Of a stretch of 13,135 nt of DNA, positions 7,170 to 13,103 are shown one piece after another (position 1 is the stretch's first letter; each line of letters starts with the position of its first letter). A model generated the notes under the pieces. That model worked only from the letters and a program-made list of their open reading frames with translations. It was not told the DNA's origin and did no database searches. The DNA lies in NCBI GenBank assembly GCA_937890045.1, contig CALBXV010000640.1, positions 1 through 13,135 of the forward strand, given 5' to 3'. Both the position numbers and the translations under genes were made by a program. Source of the DNA: an uncultured archaeon. GTDB taxonomy: Archaea; Thermoproteota; Nitrososphaeria; Nitrososphaerales; CALBXV01.

Positions 7170-9425
7170 CTAGGCTTCTGCTTTTCCGCCCACAGGTTTA
7201 ACCATTTGTTTTTGTAATGCAAGTTGATCGTTCAACCTGGCGTCATAAAGTTCTGAAGCTTTCTTGACAGTACCCTCTGCATCTTTCAGGCCTGTCTTAA
7301 ATTTTTCTACTTCCAGTCTCTTCTTCGCATGAACCTCTTCACGCTCAACAGTCTGGAGATCCCCCTTAAGTTTTTTAATTTCTTCTTGAGCCCCCTGTAA
7401 TTCTTGTTGTAACTGTTGCACAAGTGCCGTCCTTTGTAATACACCCTCAGTATCCACAACCTCAGTCTTTTTAAGAACTTCAATTTGATCAATAAGACCA
7501 GATTGATACATCTGCATATAGACTTCAAGTTGTGCCCACCTATTAGACGGCATAGTAGACCCTGCAACTGGTACAATATCGTATTTCCCGACACTGACAT
7601 CATGAACTTTTCCAATCTCCTGATTGGTAAACTCATCGTAGAGTGGGATATTAATTCCCGTTTCCCTTACTGTCCCATCTGGTTGTACAAGCCTTATGAT
7701 CTTTTCTTCCGTATGGATCTGCTGCATCATAGGTACTGCCACTTTAAACATTTGCTTGAGGAAATGTTCCACATCTGCTTGCCTAGACTTAGATCTCCTT
7801 TGCCCATATTCGTCAATAGCAACCGTCCCCCTGAATGTAGCTGGGGCATTCTCTGATGCTCCCATCATAATGTCATGAACACCAAAACCATATTCCAGGT
7901 CATATTTTGCATCAGACTCATTCTTATATAGTTCATTAGGTAGAGGAACTGGCCCAGCAACAACTGGCTGACCAACCTCAGCATCAAACTCAATAACAGA
8001 AGTTCCTGCTCTCCCCCACTCCTCTTCTACCTGCTTTTTATTGACAGAACCTCTTGGAATGAGAAGTTTCACATTCGTAGAAGTAGAAGCATGTGCAATA
8101 ATGAGAGATCGGATTTTATTAATATATATCTGAAGAGGTTTATATATCATAACATCGCTAAGAGGATAAGGATTTCTATTATGAACATTTGTTAATGGTA
8201 TTATCGGATAATCTTCGCACGGAAGCTCTCTAACATACATCAACTTGGTACCGACAGAAGCAATCACCCTTATTCTAGCTTCTTTGATACTGTTGACAAG
8301 AATCTTATCGCGATCCACTAACTCACCTTTGCTGGTAAGCTGAAATACTACAGTTGAACCTGGAATAGCACTGTTATCACCTTCCTCACTTCCAGCAGCC
8401 ATACTTGGAGGGGGTTGTATTGGTTGGCCAGTCTGAGGATCTGTAACAGCTTCGGGCTGAGTCATATGAATGATTGATCCAAATTCCTCAATAATCTGCC
8501 CAATCTCATATAGACCCTCTGGTTCAGTTACGTATGTTTCAGTACCATCAGCCTTCTGGATTACAATAGCCTGATTCGCCCGATACTCTTCATATTCCTT
8601 TTTATCATATGTAACATCATATCCAGTATCAGGTTCAAAAATATGGTATCGTTTATTAATAACTCTTGTATACCGCTCAATATATTCCCTCTTCTTGTGG
8701 TGCATATCTTGAAGATCTTCGAGAAACACCTCTCCCTGCGTAGCTTTTAAATCTGTAGATGGATAATGTGTCATATTTGATTCTTCAGCAGATCTAATGA
8801 CATTTTCATAATCTTTATATGTTTTCATGGCCTGCTCATCAGTCATAAGCTTTACAATCAAAATATGAGCAGAATCACTAAAATACGTATCTCGAGAGTT
8901 TGGATCTACATATACATCAAGAGGGTACACATTTTTTATAAAAACCTCTCCTTTTCCCATATCGGCATGGGGGTCTTGATAAACTAACCCATATCCCATG
9001 CCACCGACATAATAATCATCAATTATAGTCTTAAGGTGCTCATCGCCATTGGAAACCTCCCAAAGCCATTGAGCAAGATCAGCAAATATCTTAGAAGTCC
9101 TTCTATCGGAGTCTTCTCGTCCAGTTGATCTGAATTGTGGTTTATTAAATGTTAGGAGTGCTTTTGCTGTTTCTACAATAGGATGTATACGATTTACTAC
9201 AATAGGAGCCTGACCCCTCTTCCTGAGTTGGGCAACTTGCTCTGTAGTCCACTGAACACCTGATCTAAATTGCTGACTCTCTTTAAATTGTTGCGCCCAC
9301 TCTTCTCTGTGACGCTTATACTCCTCAAAGACCTCTAAAGACTCCTGAACCTCTTTATGTATCTTCTTTTGCCCTGGGCCACCTTCTGTAATAGTTTTTA
9401 GCACATCCTTAGGATCGCTAGCCAT
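7170..9425 (-). CDS. Portal protein (P22-like)
   Basis: A protein of about 751 residues that forms the dodecameric channel for DNA entry and exit. Near residues 70-85 it has RGQAPIVVNRIHPIVE, near 137-152 DYYVGGMGYGLVYQDP, and soon after YPLDVYVDPNSRD; these are hallmark segments of P22-type portals. The long C-terminal extension (about 668-740) is a charged coiled coil (LVQQLQQELQGAQEEIKK and onward), longer than in compact portals and comparable to the helical barrel region of P22. Start choice: a GTG at 9458 opens the same frame 11 codons earlier with only a weak GGGA site; the ATG at 9425 has TTGAGGAG just upstream, so I prefer it. Position between large terminase and scaffold supports the call. 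Confidence 0.88.
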   Translation of the reverse strand: MASDPKDVLKTITEGGPGQKKIHKEVQESLEVFEEYKRHREEWAQQFKESQQFRSGVQWTTEQVAQLRKRGQAPIVVNRIHPIVETAKALLTFNKPQFRSTGREDSDRRTSKIFADLAQWLWEVSNGDEHLKTIIDDYYVGGMGYGLVYQDPHADMGKGEVFIKNVYPLDVYVDPNSRDTYFSDSAHILIVKLMTDEQAMKTYKDYENVIRSAEESNMTHYPSTDLKATQGEVFLEDLQDMHHKKREYIERYTRVINKRYHIFEPDTGYDVTYDKKEYEEYRANQAIVIQKADGTETYVTEPEGLYEIGQIIEEFGSIIHMTQPEAVTDPQTGQPIQPPPSMAAGSEEGDNSAIPGSTVVFQLTSKGELVDRDKILVNSIKEARIRVIASVGTKLMYVRELPCEDYPIIPLTNVHNRNPYPLSDVMIYKPLQIYINKIRSLIIAHASTSTNVKLLIPRGSVNKKQVEEEWGRAGTSVIEFDAEVGQPVVAGPVPLPNELYKNESDAKYDLEYGFGVHDIMMGASENAPATFRGTVAIDEYGQRRSKSRQADVEHFLKQMFKVAVPMMQQIHTEEKIIRLVQPDGTVRETGINIPLYDEFTNQEIGKVHDVSVGKYDIVPVAGSTMPSNRWAQLEVYMQMYQSGLIDQIEVLKKTEVVDTEGVLQRTALVQQLQQELQGAQEEIKKLKGDLQTVEREEVHAKKRLEVEKFKTGLKDAEGTVKKASELYDARLNDQLALQKQMVKPVGGKAEA

Positions 9426-9480
9426 CCTCTCCTCAAGACCCGATTTATATTGCGGCACTTATTAGGTTCCCATCATTTTG

Positions 9481-10971
9481 CTAAAGAATTGCCCAATCGT
9501 ACAATTTCTCATTTGTATGCCCAGACTTGGTGGCTGGAGACGTGTTTTGTGAGGTGATGTGAGGCTTATAAGCCCCCTTCATCGCATAATATAGTCCATC
9601 CAGCAAGTCATCATGTTTACCACGAGGATACAGTAAAAGTTCCCCCACAAGACTATCCATGTCCTTTTTTATCCAAACCTTCTTCTGAACAAAGAATGGC
9701 TGCATACTTTCAAGCCTGACACTCTTCTGAGTCCTCGGATTGTTCTTTAACTCTATCCCTGGTATAAATATTCCTAATTCTTCACTCTTTGTGCGTAAAT
9801 AGTCCCTTAACATCTCTTGATACCCAACAGTCTCTATCCTAGTCTTCATAGGATTGTATCGTCTCCAATAAGCAATAACATTATCAGCAAGTTCCATAGG
9901 TTTGACTCTGTAGCGGTAAAAAGGTAAAACATAGCGATTATTATTAGTGTCAACAGCAACAGGCACAATTGTCGAATAATCAGCGTGCTGCTTGGTACTT
10001 GATGCTGGGTCTACCCCCATAAATACGAAAACTGGGATATCTCCCTCATATGGATAGGTCATTCTAAGCGTCATTAGCTCAGAATCCTCATTGGGCAGCA
10101 AATGACCATCATAATACTGAATATCGTCCTCTTTGAACATTTGCTCCTCATCTCCAACGATCTGGCACATATATTCCCTATAAAACATGGAAACACGTCC
10201 AATTGACTCTAAATCTCCCTTTTCAGACAATAATTTCTTTTTTGACCATACTTCTGGCCACAAAACATCCTCACCGTCATCAGACATAGCCTGATAATGT
10301 TTTGTCGTCCATCCTCCCATCTGCGGGAGAGTCTCAACAATGCACCTTTGGTGCTGAGGAGTCCCAATCACAAGTATCCTACCCTTCATTGCATCTAAGC
10401 CAGGAAGAACCTGCGTCAGTAACCATTTCAGGTTTTGCTCCATTGCTTCATCTGTTTTTGTATTATTGATATCTTCTGGGTCATCAACGACAAATAGCGT
10501 GGGTCTTTGATCGCCATGCTTCAATCCGATGACCTGCTGACCAGTACCTCTTGTGGTAATCAAGGTACCATCCTTTAACACAACCTCATATTTCGTCCAT
10601 GCCCTTGCAGTATGAGACCCCCAATAACCAAAAATAGCTCTAAAGCGCTTAGAATACTCAAGAACATTCTTAATTGTATCAAGAAGTCTAACAGCGTGCC
10701 CTAATGTCTTTGAGGAAAGAACAACTAATTTGGGCCCCTCATCAAAGCATATATGAAAGAGAGGAAACACACACGCACCAATGGAGGACTTGGCGTGATG
10801 ACGAGGAGCCACTACACAAATCTTTTTATTATCAGAATCTGCCATTAACTCATAAAGCTCATGATGGAAAGTAGCAGACGGTGCTGTAAACATACCAGGC
10901 ATCGTAGCCTTCCCAAACAGACCCATGTCATTTTTTAACTTATTACGTATCTGTGTTAAAGATTCTTTCAA
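9481..10971 (-). CDS. Terminase large subunit
   Basis: A 496-residue DNA-packaging motor. ATPase domain: Walker A-like APRHHAKS at 55-62, Walker B TLFVVDDPED with D163/D164 at about 158-167 followed by the acidic E166, and the coupling motif IGTP at 202-205. Nuclease domain (RNase H-like): D321 in MGVDPASS, E380 in RIETVGYQ, and D454/D455/D458 in KHDDLLDG, i.e. the three expected acidic clusters. Length is typical. The start is TTG at 10969-10971; an in-frame stop lies directly upstream, and TAAGAAG (one mismatch to TAAGGAG) lies six bases before it. The next in-frame ATG at 10926 has no ribosome site. The protein docks on the portal and cuts concatemers together with the small subunit encoded 10 bases upstream. 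Confidence 0.93.
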   Translation of the reverse strand: MKESLTQIRNKLKNDMGLFGKATMPGMFTAPSATFHHELYELMADSDNKKICVVAPRHHAKSSIGACVFPLFHICFDEGPKLVVLSSKTLGHAVRLLDTIKNVLEYSKRFRAIFGYWGSHTARAWTKYEVVLKDGTLITTRGTGQQVIGLKHGDQRPTLFVVDDPEDINNTKTDEAMEQNLKWLLTQVLPGLDAMKGRILVIGTPQHQRCIVETLPQMGGWTTKHYQAMSDDGEDVLWPEVWSKKKLLSEKGDLESIGRVSMFYREYMCQIVGDEEQMFKEDDIQYYDGHLLPNEDSELMTLRMTYPYEGDIPVFVFMGVDPASSTKQHADYSTIVPVAVDTNNNRYVLPFYRYRVKPMELADNVIAYWRRYNPMKTRIETVGYQEMLRDYLRTKSEELGIFIPGIELKNNPRTQKSVRLESMQPFFVQKKVWIKKDMDSLVGELLLYPRGKHDDLLDGLYYAMKGAYKPHITSQNTSPATKSGHTNEKLYDWAIL

Positions 10972-10981
10972 TTATTTCTTC

Positions 10982-11833
10982 TTACGCAAAGACCCCTTTA
11001 TCCACTTCCTCTTTGACTTGCTCGTCCTTGGTTTTTTCTGTTTTCGCGTTCTCGGCTTTTTTCTGCGGTATTTTGCCATTTTTTAGTTCCTTACGATCTT
11101 CAGACCCAATAAGCTCTGATATATCATCAATTTCAGTCCCATAAAGAGCATCTATCTCCATATTGTTTGGTTTTTGATATTTTGCCCCTATTCCCATGAT
11201 TTCTTTCAAATTTTCAGCCACACGAGTGATATTTCCTGGATCTCCCTTCTTTTCAGCAAGATCAGCAGCTTTCATGAATAAATCATAAACCGTTTGATGG
11301 GTTATCCCATATTCAGCTAATTCTTGGTCTAATTCCTGATCCACTATCTCTTTTATGTATTTCTTCTTAAGAAGATTTCTGGCAGTAGCGACTGGGTTTT
11401 TCTCATTCTTGGAGTAAATTCGTCCAAGGAGTCCATAATCGACTGAACCTCCGAGAAACATCTTGACATATGCTTTTGCAAATCGCTTATATCGTCCTGT
11501 GTTCTTTTTTTGCTCCCACCATGGTTTGGGGCTAACGCAGGAGAAGTTTCCTGTTTCTTTGTGTTTAAGGTATTCAAGCTTTCCATGTTTGCTGGCGAAT
11601 TGACTTCCAAACGGGAAAACGATGTAATCACTCCGTTTGGTAACTCCTCTTTTGAGGCAGACAGACACGTAACCGTCATCGGAGAGGCCAAAATCGCCTT
11701 TTGCACAGTTTTTCCATCCTTTGTACTCGATTCCGAGCTTATCAGCTTCTGCTTTGTCGTAGATAAAGTACTCTTGGTGGTAGTAGCCCCACTTTTTGCC
11801 CTTTTTGACATGTTTTCTGATGATTTTGTCCAT
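10982..11833 (-). CDS. Putative terminase small subunit with an unusual N-terminal domain
   Basis: A 283-residue protein immediately upstream of the large terminase. Residues about 112-215 look like a small-terminase core: a helix-turn-helix-like stretch (YKRFAKAYVKMFLGG, then LLGRIYSKNEKNPVATARNLLKK) followed by KEIVDQELDQELAEYGIT and a helical oligomerisation part with KAADLAEKKGDPGNITRVAENL. Residues 1-110 are a separate, aromatic and basic domain (GKKWGYYHQEYFIYDKAEAD, KPWWEQKK) that I do not recognise. The C-terminus (about 245-283) is highly charged Lys/Glu, as is common for parts that contact the large subunit. An in-frame stop sits directly before the ATG at 11833 and there is no close Shine-Dalgarno, so translation may be coupled to the gene ending at 11856. 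It would bind the packaging site on DNA. Confidence 0.7.
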   Translation of the reverse strand: MDKIIRKHVKKGKKWGYYHQEYFIYDKAEADKLGIEYKGWKNCAKGDFGLSDDGYVSVCLKRGVTKRSDYIVFPFGSQFASKHGKLEYLKHKETGNFSCVSPKPWWEQKKNTGRYKRFAKAYVKMFLGGSVDYGLLGRIYSKNEKNPVATARNLLKKKYIKEIVDQELDQELAEYGITHQTVYDLFMKAADLAEKKGDPGNITRVAENLKEIMGIGAKYQKPNNMEIDALYGTEIDDISELIGSEDRKELKNGKIPQKKAENAKTEKTKDEQVKEEVDKGVFA

Positions 11834-11855
11834 TTATCGCGGTTTTCCCCAGTTT

Positions 11856-12044
11856 TCATAACTCAATAACCTCATAACCCTTAGGTAAGTTCCTAATCAG
11901 TACTATATCCAGATCCTTATAAAAGTCTTTATCACCATACTTATCCATACTTATCCTGTTTATGCACATATCCCCAAGGATATGTGCTGTACTAAGTCCC
12001 TTCTTAGTAAGAGTCTTAGTATTAGTACTAGATCTAGTCCTCAT
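11856..12044 (-). CDS. Small protein of unknown function
   Basis: About 62 residues if started at the ATG at 12044, which overlaps the end of the zinc-ribbon gene by 11 bases; alternative in-frame starts exist at 12068 (ATG, with GGA seven bases upstream), 12074 (ATG) and 12080 (GTG). The first part (MRTRSSTNTKTLTKK) is low complexity and comes from three imperfect 12-base repeats; the rest (CINRISMDKYGDKDFYKD, then LDIVLIRNLPKGYEVIEL) looks like a genuine folded sequence with mixed hydrophobic and charged residues. I do not recognise a family. Its TGA at 11856-11858 lies 22 bases before the small terminase start, so it is likely co-transcribed and translated with its neighbours. Confidence 0.5.
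   Translation of the reverse strand: MRTRSSTNTKTLTKKGLSTAHILGDMCINRISMDKYGDKDFYKDLDIVLIRNLPKGYEVIEL
12003..12038. repeat. Three imperfect 12-base tandem units ending in a palindrome
   Basis: Reading the plus strand, cttagtaagagt, cttagtattagt and actagatctagt follow each other exactly. The last is a perfect 12-base palindrome (12027-12038) covering the stop of the zinc-ribbon gene. On the minus strand the units encode a Thr/Ser/Lys-rich stretch of the neighbouring small protein. It may be simple slippage expansion. Confidence 0.5.
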
Positions 12045-12240
12045 CAAAGACGATATCAAGTTCTTCATAGACATTTCCACATGTTGTACATTTCAATATT
12101 TGGCTGGATTCCTTACTATGGCCATTCTTTTCCTTTTTCCTCGGAGATACCCAGATTTCCCTGGTGAGAAATAGATTACATTCATGACAGAGAGGTGTAG
12201 GCCTATCTAATGATTCTACTTCTTGTATGGATAGTTCCAT
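12034..12240 (-). CDS. Small zinc-ribbon protein, first gene of the late operon
   Basis: A 68-residue protein with two CxxC pairs: C18-H-E-C21 and C51-T-T-C54, the knuckles of a zinc ribbon, separated by a basic and polar segment (SPRKKEKNGHSKESS) and followed by an acidic tail ending DIVFDED. This is enough to infer zinc binding; the partner (DNA, RNA or protein) cannot be told. It is the first gene of the leftward structural operon, next to the divergent control region, so a regulatory role in late transcription or in packaging is possible but speculative. The ATG at 12240 lacks a close Shine-Dalgarno (a GGGA lies about 12 bases away). The reading frame overlaps the start of the following small gene. 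Confidence 0.7.
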   Translation of the reverse strand: MELSIQEVESLDRPTPLCHECNLFLTREIWVSPRKKEKNGHSKESSQILKCTTCGNVYEELDIVFDED

Positions 12241-12310
12241 ATACTATAATATCCCACAATATAGGCTAAAGTTCCTAAAGAAATACTTAAAAGTCAAGTT
12301 TTTTTTAAAA

Positions 12311-12316
12311 ATTATA
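12311..12316 (-). promoter_or_regulatory. Candidate -10 box for the leftward late operon
   Basis: On the minus strand this is a perfect TATAAT hexamer about 70 bases before the first late gene. No convincing -35 lies at 16-18 bases upstream. It overlaps the plus-strand TATACT box, so the two would form back-to-back promoters. A TTGACT also occurs nearby (12292-12297, minus strand) but has no partner -10 at a normal distance. Confidence 0.3.
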
Positions 12317-12318
12317 CT
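12313..12318 (+). promoter_or_regulatory. Candidate -10 box (TATACT) for the 128-residue gene
   Basis: TATACT in the context TTATACTG, preceded by a T8A5 tract. Initiation seven bases downstream would be at about 12325, exactly at the base before the 5' strand of the leader fold described separately. No good -35 is present. The same TTATACTG core recurs at 13008-13015. Confidence 0.35.
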
Positions 12319-12324
12319 GTTAAT

Positions 12325-12427
12325 GTGAGTGTGAGGTATATCTATACCCTAACCCCCTCGGATAATGGGTGCTGGGCTTGTATTTAGTTGAGAAATCGGG
12401 CTCAGTACCATCAATAAATCACACTCA
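12325..12427 (+). promoter_or_regulatory. Structured 5' leader: three-way-junction candidate
   Basis: Three stems fit together without conflict on plus-strand RNA. P1 is a perfect 9-pair stem, TGAGTGTGA (12326-12334) with TCACACTCA (12419-12427). P2 begins at the very next base: GGTAT-ATCT-ATACC (12335-12348). P3 is GGTGCTGGGCTTG (12368-12380) with CGGGCTCAGTACC (12397-12409), 13 pairs including four G-U, loop 16 bases. Joining strands are 19 and 9 bases. The Shine-Dalgarno of the next gene (12436-12441) lies just after P1. The layout resembles a cis-regulatory RNA such as a riboswitch or leader that binds a phage protein; DNA operators (the inverted repeats) are the alternative. Confidence 0.45.
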
Positions 12428-12456
12428 ACATAAATAAGGAGAGTAACATTATGTTA
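12427..12456 (+). promoter_or_regulatory. Ribosome site and start-codon hairpin of the 128-residue gene
   Basis: AACATAA (12427-12433) can pair perfectly with TTATGTT (12449-12455), which contains the AUG; the loop displays AAGGAG (12436-12441). The start codon is also the right half of an odd palindrome, TAACAT-T-ATGTTA (12444-12456). The Shine-Dalgarno is strong and nine bases from the ATG, which fixes the start. Confidence 0.45.
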
Positions 12457-12837
12457 TTCGCAAAAGAAACTAAAGAGACCGATTCCCCAACTAAATCCGA
12501 TCCCATCCTTAATCCTGATACGGTGGAGAAAGTCAAAGCTAAGTTCACCCCATCTAACGAAGAGGTAATAGCCCATTTCGATATGTATGGTGGTAAGCCA
12601 GGCGAATTGGAGCCTGTTGAAGATCTAGTGGATGCCGATTTAGTGACGGTACCGAGGCGTCATGATGACCGTGATAAGGAGATGACCAAGCAACAGGCTC
12701 TCCAGGTAAGGGACGCTATTGGGTTCAAGGGTAATGTCTCAGCATCAGATTCAGGCAAGTCTTGGTGCATTTACAGGTCAAGTGACGGCGGTGGTTATAG
12801 GCATACGCTTACTATACCAGCCCCTACTTCAGCCTGA
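12451..12837 (+). CDS. Protein of unknown function (128 residues), first plus-strand gene
   Basis: A soluble, charged protein with no signal peptide or membrane segment. Residues 1-45 are hydrophilic (MLFAKETKETDSPTKSD, then NPDTVEKVKAKFTPSNEEV); residues about 60-80 are acidic then basic (DLVDADLVTVPRRHDDRDKE); the C-terminal half looks folded: MTKQQALQVRDAIGFKG, SGKSWCIYRSSDGGGYRHTLTIP. I recognise no family or catalytic motif. AAGGAG at 12436-12441 supports the ATG at 12451. It is transcribed away from the structural operon and lies between two regions rich in RNA hairpins, so it may belong to an early or regulatory module; that is inference only. Confidence 0.7.
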   Translation: MLFAKETKETDSPTKSDPILNPDTVEKVKAKFTPSNEEVIAHFDMYGGKPGELEPVEDLVDADLVTVPRRHDDRDKEMTKQQALQVRDAIGFKGNVSASDSGKSWCIYRSSDGGGYRHTLTIPAPTSA

Positions 12838-12847
12838 TCTGATAAGA

Positions 12848-12935
12848 AATGAACAACATCAGCACATAATGCGATTAAATGACACTTGGAATACTAATTA
12901 TAGACCGCCAAGTACAGCATTATGTGTTGTTCATT
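12848..12935 (+). ncRNA. Hairpin 1 of the 3' intergenic structured region
   Basis: The 5' strand AATGAACAAC (12848-12857) and ACATAATGC (12864-12872), interrupted by a 6-base bulge ATCAGC, pairs perfectly with GCATTATGTGTTGTTCATT (12917-12935): 19 pairs. The 44-base loop holds an inner 6-pair hairpin, ACTTGG (12884-12889) with CCAAGT (12908-12913). It starts 10 bases after the stop of the 128-residue gene. No U-run follows, so it is not a standard intrinsic terminator; an mRNA-stabilising or RNase III-processed element is possible. Confidence 0.55.
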
Positions 12936-12947
12936 CACTGAGACTAC

Positions 12948-12990
12948 GTCTATGGAAGGTTAGTGCACCCAGCATTAACCTTTCATAGAC
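12948..12990 (+). ncRNA. Hairpin 2: 19-pair stem with 5-base loop
   Basis: GTCTATGGAAGGTTAGTGC (12948-12966) pairs along its full length with GCATTAACCTTTCATAGAC (12972-12990), loop ACCCA. All pairs are Watson-Crick except two G-U (12955 with 12983, 12963 with 12975). On the minus strand these would be A-C mismatches, so selection appears to act on plus-strand RNA. A flanking CTGA (12938-12941) and TCGG (12991-12994) can add four pairs across a 6-base bulge. Confidence 0.6.
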
Positions 12991-13014
12991 TCGGACATAA
13001 AAAAAGGTTATACT
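12986..13014 (+). promoter_or_regulatory. Candidate promoter before the right-edge gene
   Basis: TAGACT (12986-12991, four of six to TTGACA) and TATACT (13009-13014, five of six to TATAAT) are separated by 17 bases that include an A7 run. Transcription would begin near 13021, inside the 5' arm of hairpin 3, so such a transcript could not form that hairpin fully. Confidence 0.4.
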
Positions 13015-13072
13015 GCACACAGGTTGGGAACTGGGAGAGAACAGTATTCAACTCCTAATCTGTGTTGTAGTA
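13011..13072 (+). ncRNA. Hairpin 3: 19-pair stem, alternative partner of the ribosome site
   Basis: TACTGCACACAGGTTGGGA (13011-13029) pairs with the 20 bases at 13053-13072, giving 19 pairs with three G-U and one bulged U. The 23-base loop contains a small ACTG/CAGT stem (13030-13033 with 13042-13045). The G-U pairs again favour plus-strand RNA. Its 3' strand overlaps a sequence able to mask the next gene's start. Confidence 0.6.
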
Positions 13073-13103
13073 CCTAATAAATTGCAAACTGGAGGTACTA
13101 TGA
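13065..13103 (+). promoter_or_regulatory. Anti-Shine-Dalgarno hairpin covering the start of the right-edge gene
   Basis: TTGTAGTACCT (13065-13075) can pair with AGGTACTATGA (13093-13103): 11 pairs, two of them G-U, loop 17 bases. The 3' strand includes most of the GGAGG ribosome site (13091-13095) and the AUG at 13100-13102. Because 13065-13072 also form the end of hairpin 3, the two folds exclude each other. Confidence 0.5.

Noticed and set aside
9426..9458. GTG start extending the portal by 11 residues
   Set aside because: Weak ribosome site compared with the TTGAGGAG just before the ATG at 9425; kept only as an alternative.
11353..11859. 168-codon open frame inside the small terminase gene on the same strand, whose ATG overlaps the TGA of the preceding gene (ATGA)
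   Set aside because: Its product is Ser/Thr/Lys-rich with no domain-like features and lies almost entirely within the better-supported terminase frame; the ATGA overlap is attractive but a small out-of-frame shadow is more likely.
12292..12297. TTGACT on the minus strand as the -35 of the late promoter
   Set aside because: No acceptable -10 lies 15-19 bases downstream; the TATATT at 12258-12263 is 28 bases away.
12848..12935. Hairpin 1 as an intrinsic terminator for the 128-residue gene
   Set aside because: There is no U-run after the stem and the loop is 44 bases, both unlike a factor-independent terminator.
13030..13065. TTCAACT resembling a tRNA T-loop
   Set aside because: The flanking five-base arms do not pair as a T-stem and no acceptor or anticodon arm can be built; the bases fit hairpin 3 instead.
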